Shown here in pieces: positions 44,641 through 56,250 of a stretch of 64,000 bases of DNA. Below the pieces are notes generated by a model. The model was not told where the DNA came from. It made no database searches and was given only the letters and a program-made list of their open reading frames with translations. The position numbers and the translations under genes were made by a program. Source of the DNA: Neoechinorhynchus agilis (taxonomy: Eukaryota > Acanthocephala). The stretch spans positions 4,774,001 through 4,838,000 of the forward strand of contig CM121341.1 in the NCBI GenBank assembly GCA_051530055.1, in the 5' to 3' direction. The stretch's first letter is position 1. Each line of letters begins with the position of its first letter.

Positions 44641-46240
44641 ATCTACAGACTCATAATCAAATGTCCTGACTGAGGGTTCAATTTTCGATCAAATCAACAA
44701 CTAAAAAAGATTAGAGTTGCGATTTCGAGTTGAGCCTTAAAAACCCCAAATCTTGCTCTTGAGAATCGATGGAAAATCATTGAGATCAACGCAAAGAATC
44801 AAATTTCTTGTGGCCATGAATATCGATCAAATGAACAACTATAAAAAGATTAGAGTTGATGGGAGGGTTCAATTTTCGATCAAATCAACAACTAAAAAAG
44901 ATTAGAGTTGCGATTTCGAGTTAAGCCTTAAAATTCCAAATTTTGCTCTTGAGAATCGATGGAAAATCATTGAGATCAACGCAAAGAATCAAATTTCTTG
45001 TGGCCATGAATATCGATCAAATGAGCAACTAAAAAAGATTAGAGTTAATGGGAGGGTTCAATTTTCGATCAAATGAGCAATTAAAAAAGATTAGAGTTGC
45101 GATTTCGAGTTAAGCCTTAAAAATCCCAAATTTTGCTCTTGAGAATCGATGGAAAATCATTGAGATCAACGCAATGAATCAAATTTCTTGTGGCCATGAA
45201 TATCGATCAAATGAGCAACTTAAAAAAGATTAGAGTTGATGGGAGGGTTCAATTTTCGATCAAATGAGCAATAAAAAGATTAGAGTTGCATTTTACAACT
45301 AAAAAAGATTAGAGTTATGGGAGGGTTCAATTTTCGATCAAATGAGCAATTAAAAAAGATTAGAGTTGCGATTTCGAGTTAAGCCTTAAAAATCCCAAAT
45401 TTTGCTCTTGAGAATCGATGGAAAATCATTGAGATCAACGCAATGAATCAAATTTCTTGTGGCCATGAATATCGATCAAATGAGCAACTAAAAAAGATTA
45501 GAGTTGATGGGAGGGTTCAATTTTCGATCAAATGAGCAATTAAAAAAGATTAGAGTTGCGCCAAATTTTGCTCTTGAGAATCGATGGAAAATCATTGAGA
45601 TCAACGCAATGAATCAAATTTCTTGTGGCCATGAATATCGATCAAATGAGCAATAAAAAGATTAGAGTTATGGGAGGGTTAATTTTCGATCAAATGAGCA
45701 ATAAAAAGATTAGAGTTGCAGCCTTAAAATCCCAAATTTTGCTCTTGAGAATCGATGGAAAATCATTGAGATCAACGCAATGAATCAAATTTCTTGTGGC
45801 CATGAATATCGATCAAATGAGCAACTAAAAAAGATTAGAGTTGATGGGAGGGTTCAATTTTCGATCAAATGAGCAATTAAAAAAGATTAGAGTTGCGATT
45901 TCGAGTTAAGCCTTAAAAATCCCAAATTTTGCTCTTGAGAATCGATGGAAAATCATTGAGATCAACGCAATGAATCAAATTTCTTGTGGCCATGAATATC
46001 GATCAAATGAGCAATTTAAAAAAGATTAGAGTTGATGGGAGGGTTCAATTTTCGATCAAATGAGCAACTATGAAAAGATTAGAGTTGCCCCCAAATTTTG
46101 CTCTTGAGAATCGATGGAAAATCATTGAGATCAACGCAATGAATCAAATTTCTTGTGGCCATGAATATCGATCAAATGAGCAATTTAAAAAAGATTAGAG
46201 TAGCCCATTTCGAGTTGAGCCTTAAAATCGCGAATCTTGA
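44640..46240 (+). repeat. About 190-bp tandem array with internal deletions
   Basis: Eight or so units with GGGAGGGTTCAATTTTCGATCA, AAAAAGATTAGAGTTG and GAATCGATGGAAAATCATTG. Several units lack the middle part. AAAAAGATTAGAGTTG itself occurs twice per unit. Confidence 0.9.
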
Positions 46241-46391
46241 GAATGGATATGGAAAATCCTGATCACGTACCGAAGTATTTTTTAGTAGGTCTCAGACATG
46301 GCTGACCATTACTAAGTATTACCCAGCAATGAACCAATCACATCGATGACTCTCTCTCACACACACGTTCATCGCTATCCCTAATCTCTGT

Positions 46392-46733
46392 CTATTCTTC
46401 GTACTTTGCCTTATTGGAAAGGAGATAAGTGGCCAAGTACTCAATGGGTCTTTGTGGTCGCTCGCGGGCGACTTGACTCAAAGCTTGAAGCAGAATAGGG
46501 ACGACGGTCCTGTCCAAATAAGCACGAGTCGGTAAAGCTTGGATATCGGGAGTTGCCTTCTTCTTTTCAGCGCCCGATCCGTCCGCATTGTTAGCAGCAG
46601 CCGCCGCCGCAGCAGCAGCAGGACCACTGTTATCCACCTCCATTTGCTCTGATTCAGTGAAAGGAGCCGCCGGAGTGGTAGCATCAGCGTTTGCAACACC
46701 CATAGACTGCTCTGATTTGATAGACTCTGCCAT
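46392..46733 (-). CDS. DPY30: DPY30, core subunit of SET1/MLL complexes
   Basis: 113 residues. Dimerisation/docking subunit of COMPASS (SET1/MLL) histone H3K4 methyltransferases. The N-terminal 60 residues are acidic and include a nine-Ala run. The C-terminal 45 residues are the Dpy-30 motif: [40 protein letters not shown], giving the two-helix dimer. ATG 46733 is 13 nt after ATTTTCGTGCAG, and a GTTCGCC donor-like site about 50 nt further up could mark a tiny 5'-UTR intron. Flanked by tandem arrays. Confidence 0.93.
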   Translation of the reverse strand: MAESIKSEQSMGVANADATTPAAPFTESEQMEVDNSGPAAAAAAAAANNADGSGAEKKKATPDIQALPTRAYLDRTVVPILLQALSQVARERPQRPIEYLATYLLSNKAKYEE

Positions 46734-46799
46734 TTGTGGCTGGTTTTCTGCACGAAAATAGAATTGAGCAAAATCAAAAGGAATATTGCGGAGGCGAAC

Positions 46800-47920
46800 C
46801 TTCTGACATTATCGCAGCGAAAGATATATTTGTATCTGAAAAGACCGTGATGCGAACGCGCGCGTGTACGATGGGGGGCGTTGAGGCCGCGAACGCACGT
46901 AAAGCAGAAAGAATCGAAATTTCACATACGCAAAAGTGACGTGGTGCCCAAAAGCAACGTGTTTTTGGAACACACACACATTCTGTGAATTCTTCCGTGT
47001 TCGTTAACACAGTGACGTATCAAAACTTGAAAGGTTTTAGTTGTGATAAACGCACAGGTTTTGAAATCTAGGATTTTTCGATTTGTTCGCCATAAAACCC
47101 ACTTTTTTTCAGCAAAAAAATTCTTGTTGTTTTATGACGAAGAATTTTTAAGGCGATCCACAGCGCGGCGATCCAACGCGGCCATCAAGGACGCTGCCGA
47201 ACAAACATCACATTTGAAGATTTGTATTCTCTTAAATTTTAAACTTTGAAAAAACATACAAGCAATTTTTCTCAAAAACACGTACACAACATTGTGCCGA
47301 AATATTGGACTGTAAAATAAAATCAATTGCTTCGCGCCACAAAAACAACCAAAACATAAACTATTCAATGTAAAACACAAAAACTAATCTGTTTGGACAT
47401 TTAAATTTTTTTGAGGAAAGACCCCCGTCTCTCCTTGGGGTGTTCATGAGAATCAACAAAAAAAGGGTCATTAACTCAAAATTCAACAATTTAGGTGAAA
47501 ACAGTTGACAATGGGAGTTTAGTGTATCAAAAAAAAGGTTTGGGCGTGTATGCATAGGGGTAAAGCAGCGAACGTAGAATTCTTCCGTATTGAAACAAAA
47601 GTTAAAAATTACGTCATATTTTATGGGGAAACGAGACAAAAATTGGGAGTTTTCGATTTATCTTCAGCGTAAGTGACTCGAGAAAAATGGACATAATAAT
47701 GCCCAGGACGTGGAGCTTTAATATGAGTTTACATTCAAAGTGATGAGCACAACCTTCAAAAACAGCGAGAAAATTCGATATTTTTTAAAAAGCCGAAATT
47801 AAACACGCCCAAGATCTTTACGAAAACCTTTTGAAAAAAGAGGATACACAAAAGAGCTTCGATTCTTCCGCGTTTGCGTTGGAGAACAATACAATCCGTT
47901 TTTTCATAAATGCTCATATT
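46800..47920. other. Intergenic, AT-rich
   Basis: No recognised gene; several short frames, none supported. Confidence 0.4.
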
Positions 47921-47924
47921 TTTA

Positions 47925-48780
47925 TTTTATAAATGCTCATTTCGGTGGATCACAAATAAAAGCTCTCATCGGGTTTCTTCAAATATGAAATGTTGGCTTA
48001 ATTTTCTTTAATAAAGAAGCCGTCACTCGAAATGAACGCAGATTCTTCCGCATATAAAGCGACGTCATGTATTTCCATTTTATAAATGCTCATTTCGGTG
48101 GATCACAAATAAGAGCTCTCATCGGGTTTCTTCAAATATGAAATGTTGGCTTAATTTTCTTTAATAAAGAAGCCGTCACTCGAAATGAACGCAGATTCTT
48201 CCGCATATAAAGCGACGTCATGTATTTCCATTTTATAAATGCTCATTTCGGTGGATCACAAATAAGAGCTCTCATCAGGTTTCTTCAAATATGAAATGTT
48301 GGCTTAATTTTCTTTAATAAAGAAGCCGTCACTCGAAATGAACGCAGATTCTTCCGCATATAAAGCGACGTCATGTATTTCCATTTTATAAATGCTCATT
48401 TCGGTGGATCACAAATAAAGCTCTCATCAGGTTTCTTCAAATATGAAATGTTGGCTTAATTTTCTTTAATAAAGAAGCCGTCACTCGAAATGAACGCAGA
48501 TTCTTCCGCATATAAAGCGACGTCATGTATTTCCATTTTATAAATGCTCATTTCGGTGGATCACAAATAAGAGCTCTCATCAGGTTTCTTCAAATATGAA
48601 ATGTTGGCTTAATTTTCTTTAATAAAGAAGCCGTCACTCGAAATGAACGCAGATTCTTCCGCATATAAAGCGACGTCATGTATTTCCATTTTATAAATGC
48701 TCATTTCGGTGGATCACAAATAAGAGCTTTCATCAGGATTCTTCAAATATGAAATGTTGGCTTAATTTTTTTTCTTTAAT
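47925..48780 (+). repeat. 153-bp tandem array, five units and a partial
   Basis: Starts at 47931, 48084, 48237, 48390, 48542, 48695. Units hold AAATGCTCATTTCGGTGGAT, TTCTTTAATAAAGAAGCCG (a small palindrome) and GATTCTTCCGCATATAAAGC. Adjacent diverged units lie on both sides. Confidence 0.95.
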
Positions 48781-48919
48781 TAAAAGACGCCACTCGAAAA
48801 GAACGCAGATTGTTCTACGTTTTGGGTGACGTCAGAAATTTTGTCAAATACATGCTCATTTTTGTAAGATTATAAATGCAATGTTGGCTTGTTCGTCTTT
48901 TTGGACAAATCCGCAAGGA

Positions 48920-50265
48920 AAAGGTGTCCGTTCGGCTGGGACTGCTCGGTCGGAAAGATGTCCGTTCGGGTTGGAGTGTTCGATCGAAAAGATGTCCGTT
49001 CAGCTGAACAAATCCGGTCGGAAGGAGGTCCGTTCAGCTGAACAAATCCGGTAGGAAAATGTCCGTTCGGGTTGGAGTATTCGGTCGGAAAGATGTCCGT
49101 TCAGCTGAAGAAATCCGGTCGGAAGGATGTCCGTTCAGCTGAACAAATCCGGTAGGAAAATTTCCGTTCGGGTTGGTGTGTTCGGTCGAAAAGATGTCCG
49201 TTCAGCTGAAGAAATCCGGTCGCAAGGATGTCCGTTCAGCTGAACAAATCCGGTAGGAGAGATGTCCGTTCGGGTTGGTGTGTTCGGTCGCAAGGATGTC
49301 CGTTCAGCTGAACAAATCCGGTAGGAAAGATGTCCGTTCAGCTGAACAAATCTGGTAGGAAAGATGTCCGTTCGAGTGGACAAATCCGGATGGAAGAGAT
49401 GTCCGTTCGGGTTGGTGTGTTCGGTCGGAAGGATGTCCATTCAGCTGAACAAATCTGGTCGAAAAGATGTCCGTTCAGCTGAACAAATCCGGACAGAAAA
49501 GATGTCCGTTCGAGTGGATAAATCCGGTAGGAAAGATGTCCGTTCGGGTTGGTGTGTTCGGTCGAAAAGATGTCCGTTCAGCTGAAGAAATCCGGTCGGA
49601 AGGAGGTCCGTTCAGCTGAACAAATCTGGTAGGAAAGATGTCCGTTCAGCTGAACAAATCGGATAGGAAAGATGTCCGTTCGGGTTGATGTGTTCGGTCG
49701 GAAGGATGTCCGTTCAGCTGAACAAATCTGGTCGAAAAAATGTCCGTTCAGCTGAACAAATCCGGACAGAAAAGATGTCCGTTCAGCTGAAGAAATCCGG
49801 TCGGAAGGATGTCCGTTCAGCTGAACAAATCCGGTAGGAAAATGTCCGTTCGGGTTGGAGTATTCGGTCGGAAAGGTGTCCGTTCGGTTGGACATATCCG
49901 GTAGGAAGGAGGTCCGTTCAGCTGAAGAAATCTGGTAGGAAAGATGTCCGTTCGAGTGGACAAATCCGGACGGAAGAGATGTCCGTTCGAGTGGATAAAT
50001 CCGGTCGGAAAAGATGTCCGTTCGGGTGGACATATCCGGTCGGAAAGATGTCCGTTCGGGTGGACAAATCCGGTCGGAAAAGATGTCCGTTCGGGTGGAC
50101 ATATCCGGTCGGAAGGATGTGCGTTCGGTCGGGATTGTTCGGTCGAAAAGATGTCCGTTCGAGTGGATAAATCCGGTCGGAAAAGATGTCCGTTCGAGTG
50201 GATAAATCCGGTCGGAAAAGAAGTCCGTTTTGTTAGGAATATGTCCGGTTGGGCTCGAGCGTTTG
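48920..50265 (+). repeat. 35-bp palindromic minisatellite, about 38 units
   Basis: Unit: AAGATGTCCGTTCAGCTGAA followed by CAAATCCGGTCGGA. Two main unit types alternate: one with the 12-bp palindrome GTTCAGCTGAAC and one with GTTCGGGTTGG or GTTCGAGTGG. Related to the array at 16380. Long open frames on both strands are products of the repeat. Confidence 0.95.
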
Positions 50266-50324
50266 ATCGGTGCATCTCCATCCATAAGAAACACTAACTG
50301 AATACAAATCGTCTTTGCCATTAG

Positions 50325-51140
50325 TCAAATCAACATCTGAGACACACTGTCGTTAGCGTCGATTTTAGTGGTGGTGTCACTAAATGGCTTTCGCTGGTGT
50401 CTATTCCACAATGTACTCTGCAAGTCTCCCCTTCTTTTTAGACGCCGTCGTCTATAAAACATATTTGCTATTGCTACTTTCAGCATTGCTTTTGGACCGG
50501 ACATCAGTCTCACACACACTTATGGTGCGCACTTACATTACAATTACATGAATCCCATCGAGGTTTGTTTTGCTCTTATTTATTTCCCTCACAGATTGTT
50601 CGGTGGTGTCGGATTAGTCATCGGGGAAAGCGTAGTTTTTTTAATTAATCTGGCTTACAATTGACAGAAATCGAATTTTTAATGCTTCCCCATCTCAACG
50701 GTAGACTCAAGGGAGTAATTATTCGAAAATAGTTGAACCTTGGATACAATCTCTCACTTATTCGTAAATAATGAACGAGGATGTGGGACACATTGATCAA
50801 TGAGAATTCGGGCAAAAAAGGTCTAGATATTGTCGACCAATTTTCAGAGATTTTGTTAATCTGATTGCGACCATTAAAAACAAATTATTCATCCGAAATG
50901 CCATTGTTGTGTCACGAAAAGCGCCGTGATACCGAAAATAGTAGTCGTTTGGTCTATTTGCCAACGAACTCTACGATATTTCACGCTTGAAAATGCTTTG
51001 ACTTCTTTTGATCTGGAAATTATGACATTTCGGTCTATCGCCTCCACGTCTCGCCTATTAAAACCTTTTCAAAGTGAACAATACCAATAATCATATCAAG
51101 AACATCTTTCAGGATGGTAAATATTGAATGGTTGTTGTTA
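50325..51140. other. Intergenic, nothing firm
   Basis: A minus frame (50325-50504) starting MSGPKAMLKVAIANMFY is basic and short, without family features. Confidence 0.4.
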
Positions 51141-51143
51141 ACA

Positions 51144-51233
51144 GATTCTTTTTATTGTTATGAAATATTCCACGAAAGCTTACTTTCATCTGCTTACAAT
51201 CTTTCAAAATATTTCATAATAATAAAAAGAATC
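51144..51233. repeat. Hairpin, 26-bp arms
   Basis: GATTCTTTTTATTGTTATGA and its complement enclose about 38 bp. Belongs to the AATATTTCAT foldback family. Confidence 0.8.
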
Positions 51234-51371
51234 CTTAACCGGGGAGGGGAATATATGCTCACGATCACCATCCAATATTGATAATGCTTCTTTTTAGAAA
51301 AATATTTCAATTAAAGATTGATCCCACCTCGTTCCTGTCTATCATTAATGTCTGAATCAGCGGATTAGTCT

Positions 51372-51569
51372 CTATCCGACCGCATCTGTTGTATCCCAAA
51401 TGTTGATCAAAATGTCAATTATATAATGGCGATCGCTGGTGCACAAAGTGAAGATGTCTGGATCGATTAAGGGCAGATACGGATCAATTATTACAATTTT
51501 GTTGATGCCTAGTAATTTCATCGGCGACATTTGAACTATCGAAACTTTGCCAAAACGTCTGAGTTTCAT
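51372..51569 (-). CDS. Hypothetical 65-residue protein
   Basis: ATG-started MKLRRFGKVSIVQMSPMKLL, hydrophobic middle (KIVIIDPYLPLID). No family recognised. Weak support. Confidence 0.25.
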   Translation of the reverse strand: MKLRRFGKVSIVQMSPMKLLGINKIVIIDPYLPLIDPDIFTLCTSDRHYIIDILINIWDTTDAVG

Positions 51570-51629
51570 ACTTTTGTCCGTGAACCGAATACCAAAACAT
51601 TTTTTAGCATAAATATTGAAAATTCAAAA

Positions 51630-52110
51630 AAATCGTAATCATCGACAGAGAGAAAATCCTTCGGGATAATCGAGTTAGATTTTGGTGGCGAAGATACGCC
51701 TGGGAATGACAAATTTATTTGAAATATTTCATGAGGTAACCTCGATTCATCAAAATCGCTTTTAGGTTTTCTAATATGTAAACTCATGTGAATGTCAGGA
51801 CCGGGAGTATGTTGACCAAAATTGTAAAAATATATAATCGTAATCATCGACGAAGAGAAAATCCTTCGGGATAATCGAGTTAGATTTTGGTGGCGAAGAT
51901 ACGCCTGGGAATGACAAATTTATTTGAAATATTTCATGAGGTAACCTCGATTCATCAAAATCGCTTTTAGGTTTTCTAATATGTAAACTCATGTGAATGT
52001 CAGGACCGGGAGTATGTTGACCAAAATTGTAAAAATATATAATTGTAATCATCGACGAAGAGAAAATCCTTCGGGATAATCGAGTTAGATTTTGGTGGTG
52101 AAGATACGCC
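51630..52110 (+). repeat. 205-bp tandem copies of a foldback element
   Basis: Two full units and a partial, nearly identical. Each starts ATCATCGACGAAGAGAAAAT and ends GGAGTATGTTGACCAAAAT, matching both ends of the element at 19305-19835. Confidence 0.85.
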
Positions 52111-52234
52111 CCCAGATAAGCTAAATTGTATCAAAAGTTGATCCTTTCCAAATCTGAAGCTTTAAGATGCTTGCACGTTGCGTTTTCATGGAAATTTCGC
52201 ATAAATTCGTTTCTATCAATATGTTTCCCTTTTT

Positions 52235-52315
52235 CACGGCTGATAATATCATCCGTGAAAAAAACGCACAGAGATAGATGCTGAAAAGTTATTGTCTGGC
52301 CAGACTTCAAAAATA
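52235..52315. mobile_element. MITE end fragment
   Basis: CACGGCTGATAAT and GTCTGGCCAGACTTCAAAAA match the 19393 MITE and the 40305 piece. Confidence 0.55.
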
Positions 52316-53041
52316 AATCCATTTGTTTGCTCCGATACAGCGTTCCCCAACTCAAAACTTTACTTTGAGATAAAGAATTCTATTAAAAAAGTTCATCCTC
52401 TCCTTTTTAACGGTCTTGGAAAGGATCCACTTTTGATGTAAACTCTCACTGTTCACTGCGAGAAAATCAATATCGGGATGGTAAATTGTTCAATTGTATA
52501 TAATGAATATACTCGCCCGGTAGAGGAACGGAAACGATTGATTAGGCGAGGTTTTCTCTCGTTCGAAATATTTCCTAAGTCTCAAAATTTACAACTTTTT
52601 CTTATAAAATCAAGCATTGATGTTCTAGTTTATTTTGGCGTTTTTTTTAATCATTTTAAACAAATTGGTCCTCCTTCTCTTCCACGTGTGTCTTTTAAGC
52701 TTCCCTAAGAATTGTTATATCCTAGTTTAGTGCTGCGTCCATACATTGCGTACGTCTCCTAGCTCTTGGATTAGAAAGTGCAAGGAGACTTCTGAATGGA
52801 ACCCTCCTCCCCCAACGGCACATTCTCCTTACCATCGTTGTCGTCTAATGGTGCTGCTGTTTTGGCATTTGTGCTACAAAAGCACGTTATTGCGCAACTT
52901 TGTGGATGGAGGAGACCTTTGTTTCAGTGCTCCCTGAAACAAGGTGCCTTCCTCAACAAAAATTTGTTATAACATTTATGCGTCAAAATGACCCAAATGT
53001 ACTTTTAGACGGCGACCACATTGTCATGCACTTATCGACCA

Positions 53042-54085
53042 ATGGGACTTCTCCACAGGTCATCAAGTCTTCCACCGACAAATACATGGCCATCTCAAGG
53101 TGACACAAACTCCAGTCCGGCGGAACCAATGGATGACAAATGCCAAAAATACCACCGACTGGCATTCGATTCCGGTGATGCCGATTTCGACAGTGACCTT
53201 TTTCTGTCCGGCTTGAGCTTTATGTCCACGTCCGAGCAGACCCAATCAATAAGTATGGATCCTGCAACATTGTGCTGGTCGTTCAGTGACATTGCACATC
53301 CGGATTTCAGGTTAGATCGCTCTTCGGTGGTAACACACGCGCCGCCTTTGGTAAGCGTCAGTATTCAAACCGATCCGCTTTTACGTGCTAACAGAGGACC
53401 AAATCTACCGGATCTATCATTCCTTCGACCTACAGCTCGTTTATTAACTCGAACCGAACTTTCCACTGGACTAAAGTCATCCAATCCGCCACAATTTCAA
53501 TGCAAAGCTCAGCCATCAGTGCGTTTACTCAACCACCAACCTAACTCCATAAAAAATGTTACTTTTGAACAACCACGTTCATACCCATGTCATTCCAAAG
53601 AACTCAGAAGTGAACTTGTTTTAAGAATCCAGCGATCGGTTGACGAGTGCCAGAGAACGTGTGCCGCAATAAACCAGAAAAATCAACATAGCCGGGTTCA
53701 ACTGATCCTTAGGCATGAATTATGTATGGCCCTTAAGGAGCTATTTAAAGACGGTCTTAGAAATCCCAATGGGAACAATCAAAACATACTCACTTCCCTC
53801 GTTAGGGAGTGCGATTCGAATTACGAACCTAGCGAGGACCATACAGAACTCTTTGTCAGGTTCATAATGAAGCTTGTCAACAGGCGAAACCTCGCTCGAT
53901 TTATATCCGGGCGATTGCTTGCCGATCACGTATTAATGAGCCGATATTACGCCAAGAACGCATTCCTGCGGTCCCACCATAGTGCCCAAATGCGACGCCA
54001 AATGTTGACTGACCTGGGCAGACTTGCCAAATTTATCGGAGAAGAACCAAGGTCACGCATTCCCGTAAAAATTGGAAGACGATGA
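53042..54085 (+). CDS. RUN-domain protein, RUSC-like, possibly partial
   Basis: Frame with ATG at 53042 or, better, 53129 (MDDKCQKYH), to a stop at 54083; 318 residues from the second ATG. The first half is Ser/Pro-rich and acidic. The second half (about 53590-54030) resembles the RUN domain of RUSC1/RUSC2: LVLRIQRSVDECQRTCAAIN, LCMALKELFKDGLRNP, FVRFIMKLVNRRNLARFISG, MLTDLGRLAKF. RUN domains bind small GTPases and kinesin-linked adaptors. No SH3 domain follows, unlike vertebrate RUSC. Upstream, 52912-52945 holds a 12-bp hairpin that may be another intron, so the true N-terminus is uncertain. Confidence 0.55.
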   Translation: MGLLHRSSSLPPTNTWPSQGDTNSSPAEPMDDKCQKYHRLAFDSGDADFDSDLFLSGLSFMSTSEQTQSISMDPATLCWSFSDIAHPDFRLDRSSVVTHAPPLVSVSIQTDPLLRANRGPNLPDLSFLRPTARLLTRTELSTGLKSSNPPQFQCKAQPSVRLLNHQPNSIKNVTFEQPRSYPCHSKELRSELVLRIQRSVDECQRTCAAINQKNQHSRVQLILRHELCMALKELFKDGLRNPNGNNQNILTSLVRECDSNYEPSEDHTELFVRFIMKLVNRRNLARFISGRLLADHVLMSRYYAKNAFLRSHHSAQMRRQMLTDLGRLAKFIGEEPRSRIPVKIGRR

Positions 54086-54436
54086 GAATAAAGATTAGAT
54101 GCGGCCATGGAAGCGAGAGATTGTGTATTCTTATTGAGAATAAATGAATGTACACACAAACAAACACTCCAATATTCGTAGCCTCCTTCCTTAAATTAAT
54201 TTTCACTCATTTCATCTACCTCAAAAGTCGACGTAGTCATCTTAACAGAAACACGGCTCAGCTCCCCAGTCAACAACAACCATTCAGCCATCCTTCTCGG
54301 GCACTCTTCATTCCATTCAGACCGCGAGGACCGTCCATGGATGAGGGATCTCAATTTTCGTACGACAATAGTTACGATACTACAAACCCCCAATCTAGAA
54401 TTCATCGCCGTCCATTTCATAGCTCCTCTAAGAAAC

Positions 54437-55247
54437 GGGACCCGAGAGATGGTGAACTATGCCTGAGTAGGATGAAGTCGGAGGAAATTCTGTGGAGGTC
54501 CGTAACGTTTTTGACGTGTAAATCAATCGTCAGATTTGGGTATAGGGGCGAAAGACTAATCGAACCATCTATTAGTTGGTTCCCTTCGTAGTTCCCCCCA
54601 GAAAAGCCAGTGTTGCATAAGACAGTTTTATCTAGAAAAGCGAATGACTAGCGGAATTGGGGACGAATTGTCCTCGACCTATTCTCAAACTTTAAATGAG
54701 TAATAAGCTCGGTCACTCCTTAGCAGTTGCTTATGCTGCTGCTGAGTGTCGGGTGCAAATGCAATGGCATCAAGTAAGTCATCTTTCATGAGCAGAACTG
54801 ACGATGTGGGATGAACCAAACGTTGAGCTGAAGTGCCAACAGTGCATCTCATGAGATACCATGGAAGGTGTCAGTCGATATTGACAGCAGGGCGGTGGCC
54901 GCAGAAGTAGGAATCCGCAAGGAATGTGTAAAAACTCACTTGCTGAATCGACTGGCCCTGAAAATGGATGGCGCTGGAGACGTATATCGATGCTTGACCT
55001 TCAATGCCGGTCGGAAATATACAAATGGCTTGACGTTTAGAAGGGCGTATGCGGTGGTGGTGTTGAAACTTGCACCGTGAGGTGGAGCCGCCGCTAGTGC
55101 AGATCTTGGTGGTAGTAGCAAGTATTTAAATGAGAGCTTTGAAGACTCAACTGGAAAAAGGTTCCGTTTGAACAACATTTGGACATGGATCAGCCGATCC
55201 TAATTAAACGTGCAAATTCGTGATTAAGCGTGCTGCATTGCGCAATT
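54437..55247 (+). rRNA. 28S rRNA fragment, sense
   Basis: Same region as 472-1281, inverted and about 95% alike: GGGACCCGAGAGATGG, GGTATAGGGGCGAAAGAC, CATGAGATACCATGG, GCAGATCTTGGTGGTAGTAG, GGACATGGATCAGCCGATCC. About 55 bp before it (54382-54436) is also shared with the flank at 1282-1335. The AAACACGG near 54250 hints that rRNA may begin earlier. It stops at TTGCGCAAT, where a LINE begins. Confidence 0.9.
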
Positions 55248-55249
55248 AG

Positions 55250-56067
55250 CACAATTCGGAAGTATTTCGGCGTGCTTGGTGACGACTGCGAGCTGAATCA
55301 AATCTCTCCAAATACCTCATTTTAAACAGCAATGTTTGAAAAAGTGGAGCAAGACCTCATATTGAGTGATAGAAATTCTGGAAGGGCGTTTGCGAATAGA
55401 AATAAATCCCCAAAAATGCGAACTTCTCGTCCTGAACGCAGCTGAAAACAAGCGCTCTCAAATCTCTAGCGATTTTGAATCAGTTGCTCCGGGTCTAGGT
55501 TGGATCACGCTTGACCAGCTCACACTCCTCGGGAGCTGCGTTCTTGCTGAGAATGTTGCGAAGGACCTGCGCGCACAAATCCCGAAAATAGAGTTGCTCT
55601 GCGGCCGAACTTCTGAGATTTCGGCACATGAGGGTCTCTTCTTGATCAAGAATTGCCTCTATATGCCAAAATTGCTTCATAAGAGCAGCTCCATGTTTCG
55701 GAGAAGACAAATTGTTAGGAGAGCTCGACGGGGTAGTTCGTAAGCAGCTGGGACATATATTGAATGTCAAATTTTCTGACACAGGTTGGCGACAGGCTAC
55801 TTTTCCCACGGCTTATGGTGGTTTGGGAGTTCGCACCACTTCAGACGTCGCTTTACCTGCCTTCCTCTCCTCTTGCCGGGCAGTCTATGTCGATGCCATT
55901 TTAGGCACATCACTGAAGGATGCGATCTTTGCCACGGGATTATCTCAATAGCATCAATTGACAGGCATCAACCAGCTCCCCGCAAATGAGTGCAAACAGT
56001 CGTCTTGGGGCATTCCTCTTGTTCAGAAGATTCACAACTCTTTCAAAGATATTCTGAATGAGGTGTA
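55250..56067 (+). mobile_element. LINE reverse-transcriptase C-terminal part
   Basis: VLGDDCE near 55280 is the RT motif C region (-GDD). Then LRIEINPQKCELLVLN, LTLLGSCVL, TSEISAHEGLFLIKNCLYMP and TAYGGLGVRTTSDVALPAFL, then GIPLVQKIHNSFKDIL. Same LINE family as 39990 and 8440. Broken by frameshifts. Inserted directly at the end of 28S sequence. Confidence 0.8.
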
Positions 56068-56250
56068 ACTATCGATCGGTTGAGCTATCCGTTCTACTAC
56101 CTTCTCTTTCGAACTTACTACCAAATTGATAAATTGGTTAAATATAAGTGGCCTCATTTATTGAAGAAGACGATGCCGCAGGAGATCGTTTTGTTCCGGA
56201 ACAATCCTTGTCCGTATTTTGACGACAATCATTTGAGTAAAGATTTTTGA
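56062..56250 (+). other. Orphan reading frame, 62 codons, no start
   Basis: A coherent frame without ATG start: SYPFYYLLFRTYYQIDKLVK then YKWPHLLKKTMPQEIVLFRN, stop at 56248. Aromatic- and Lys-rich. Could be an exon of an unrecognised gene cut by the LINE. Confidence 0.3.

Noticed and set aside
49578-50321. 247-codon open frame on the minus strand
   Set aside because: It lies entirely in the 35-bp array; repeats lacking stops keep several frames open, and the protein is just the repeat.
51566-52052. Two 85-93 codon minus frames starting with the same peptide
   Set aside because: Produced by the 205-bp tandem foldback units.
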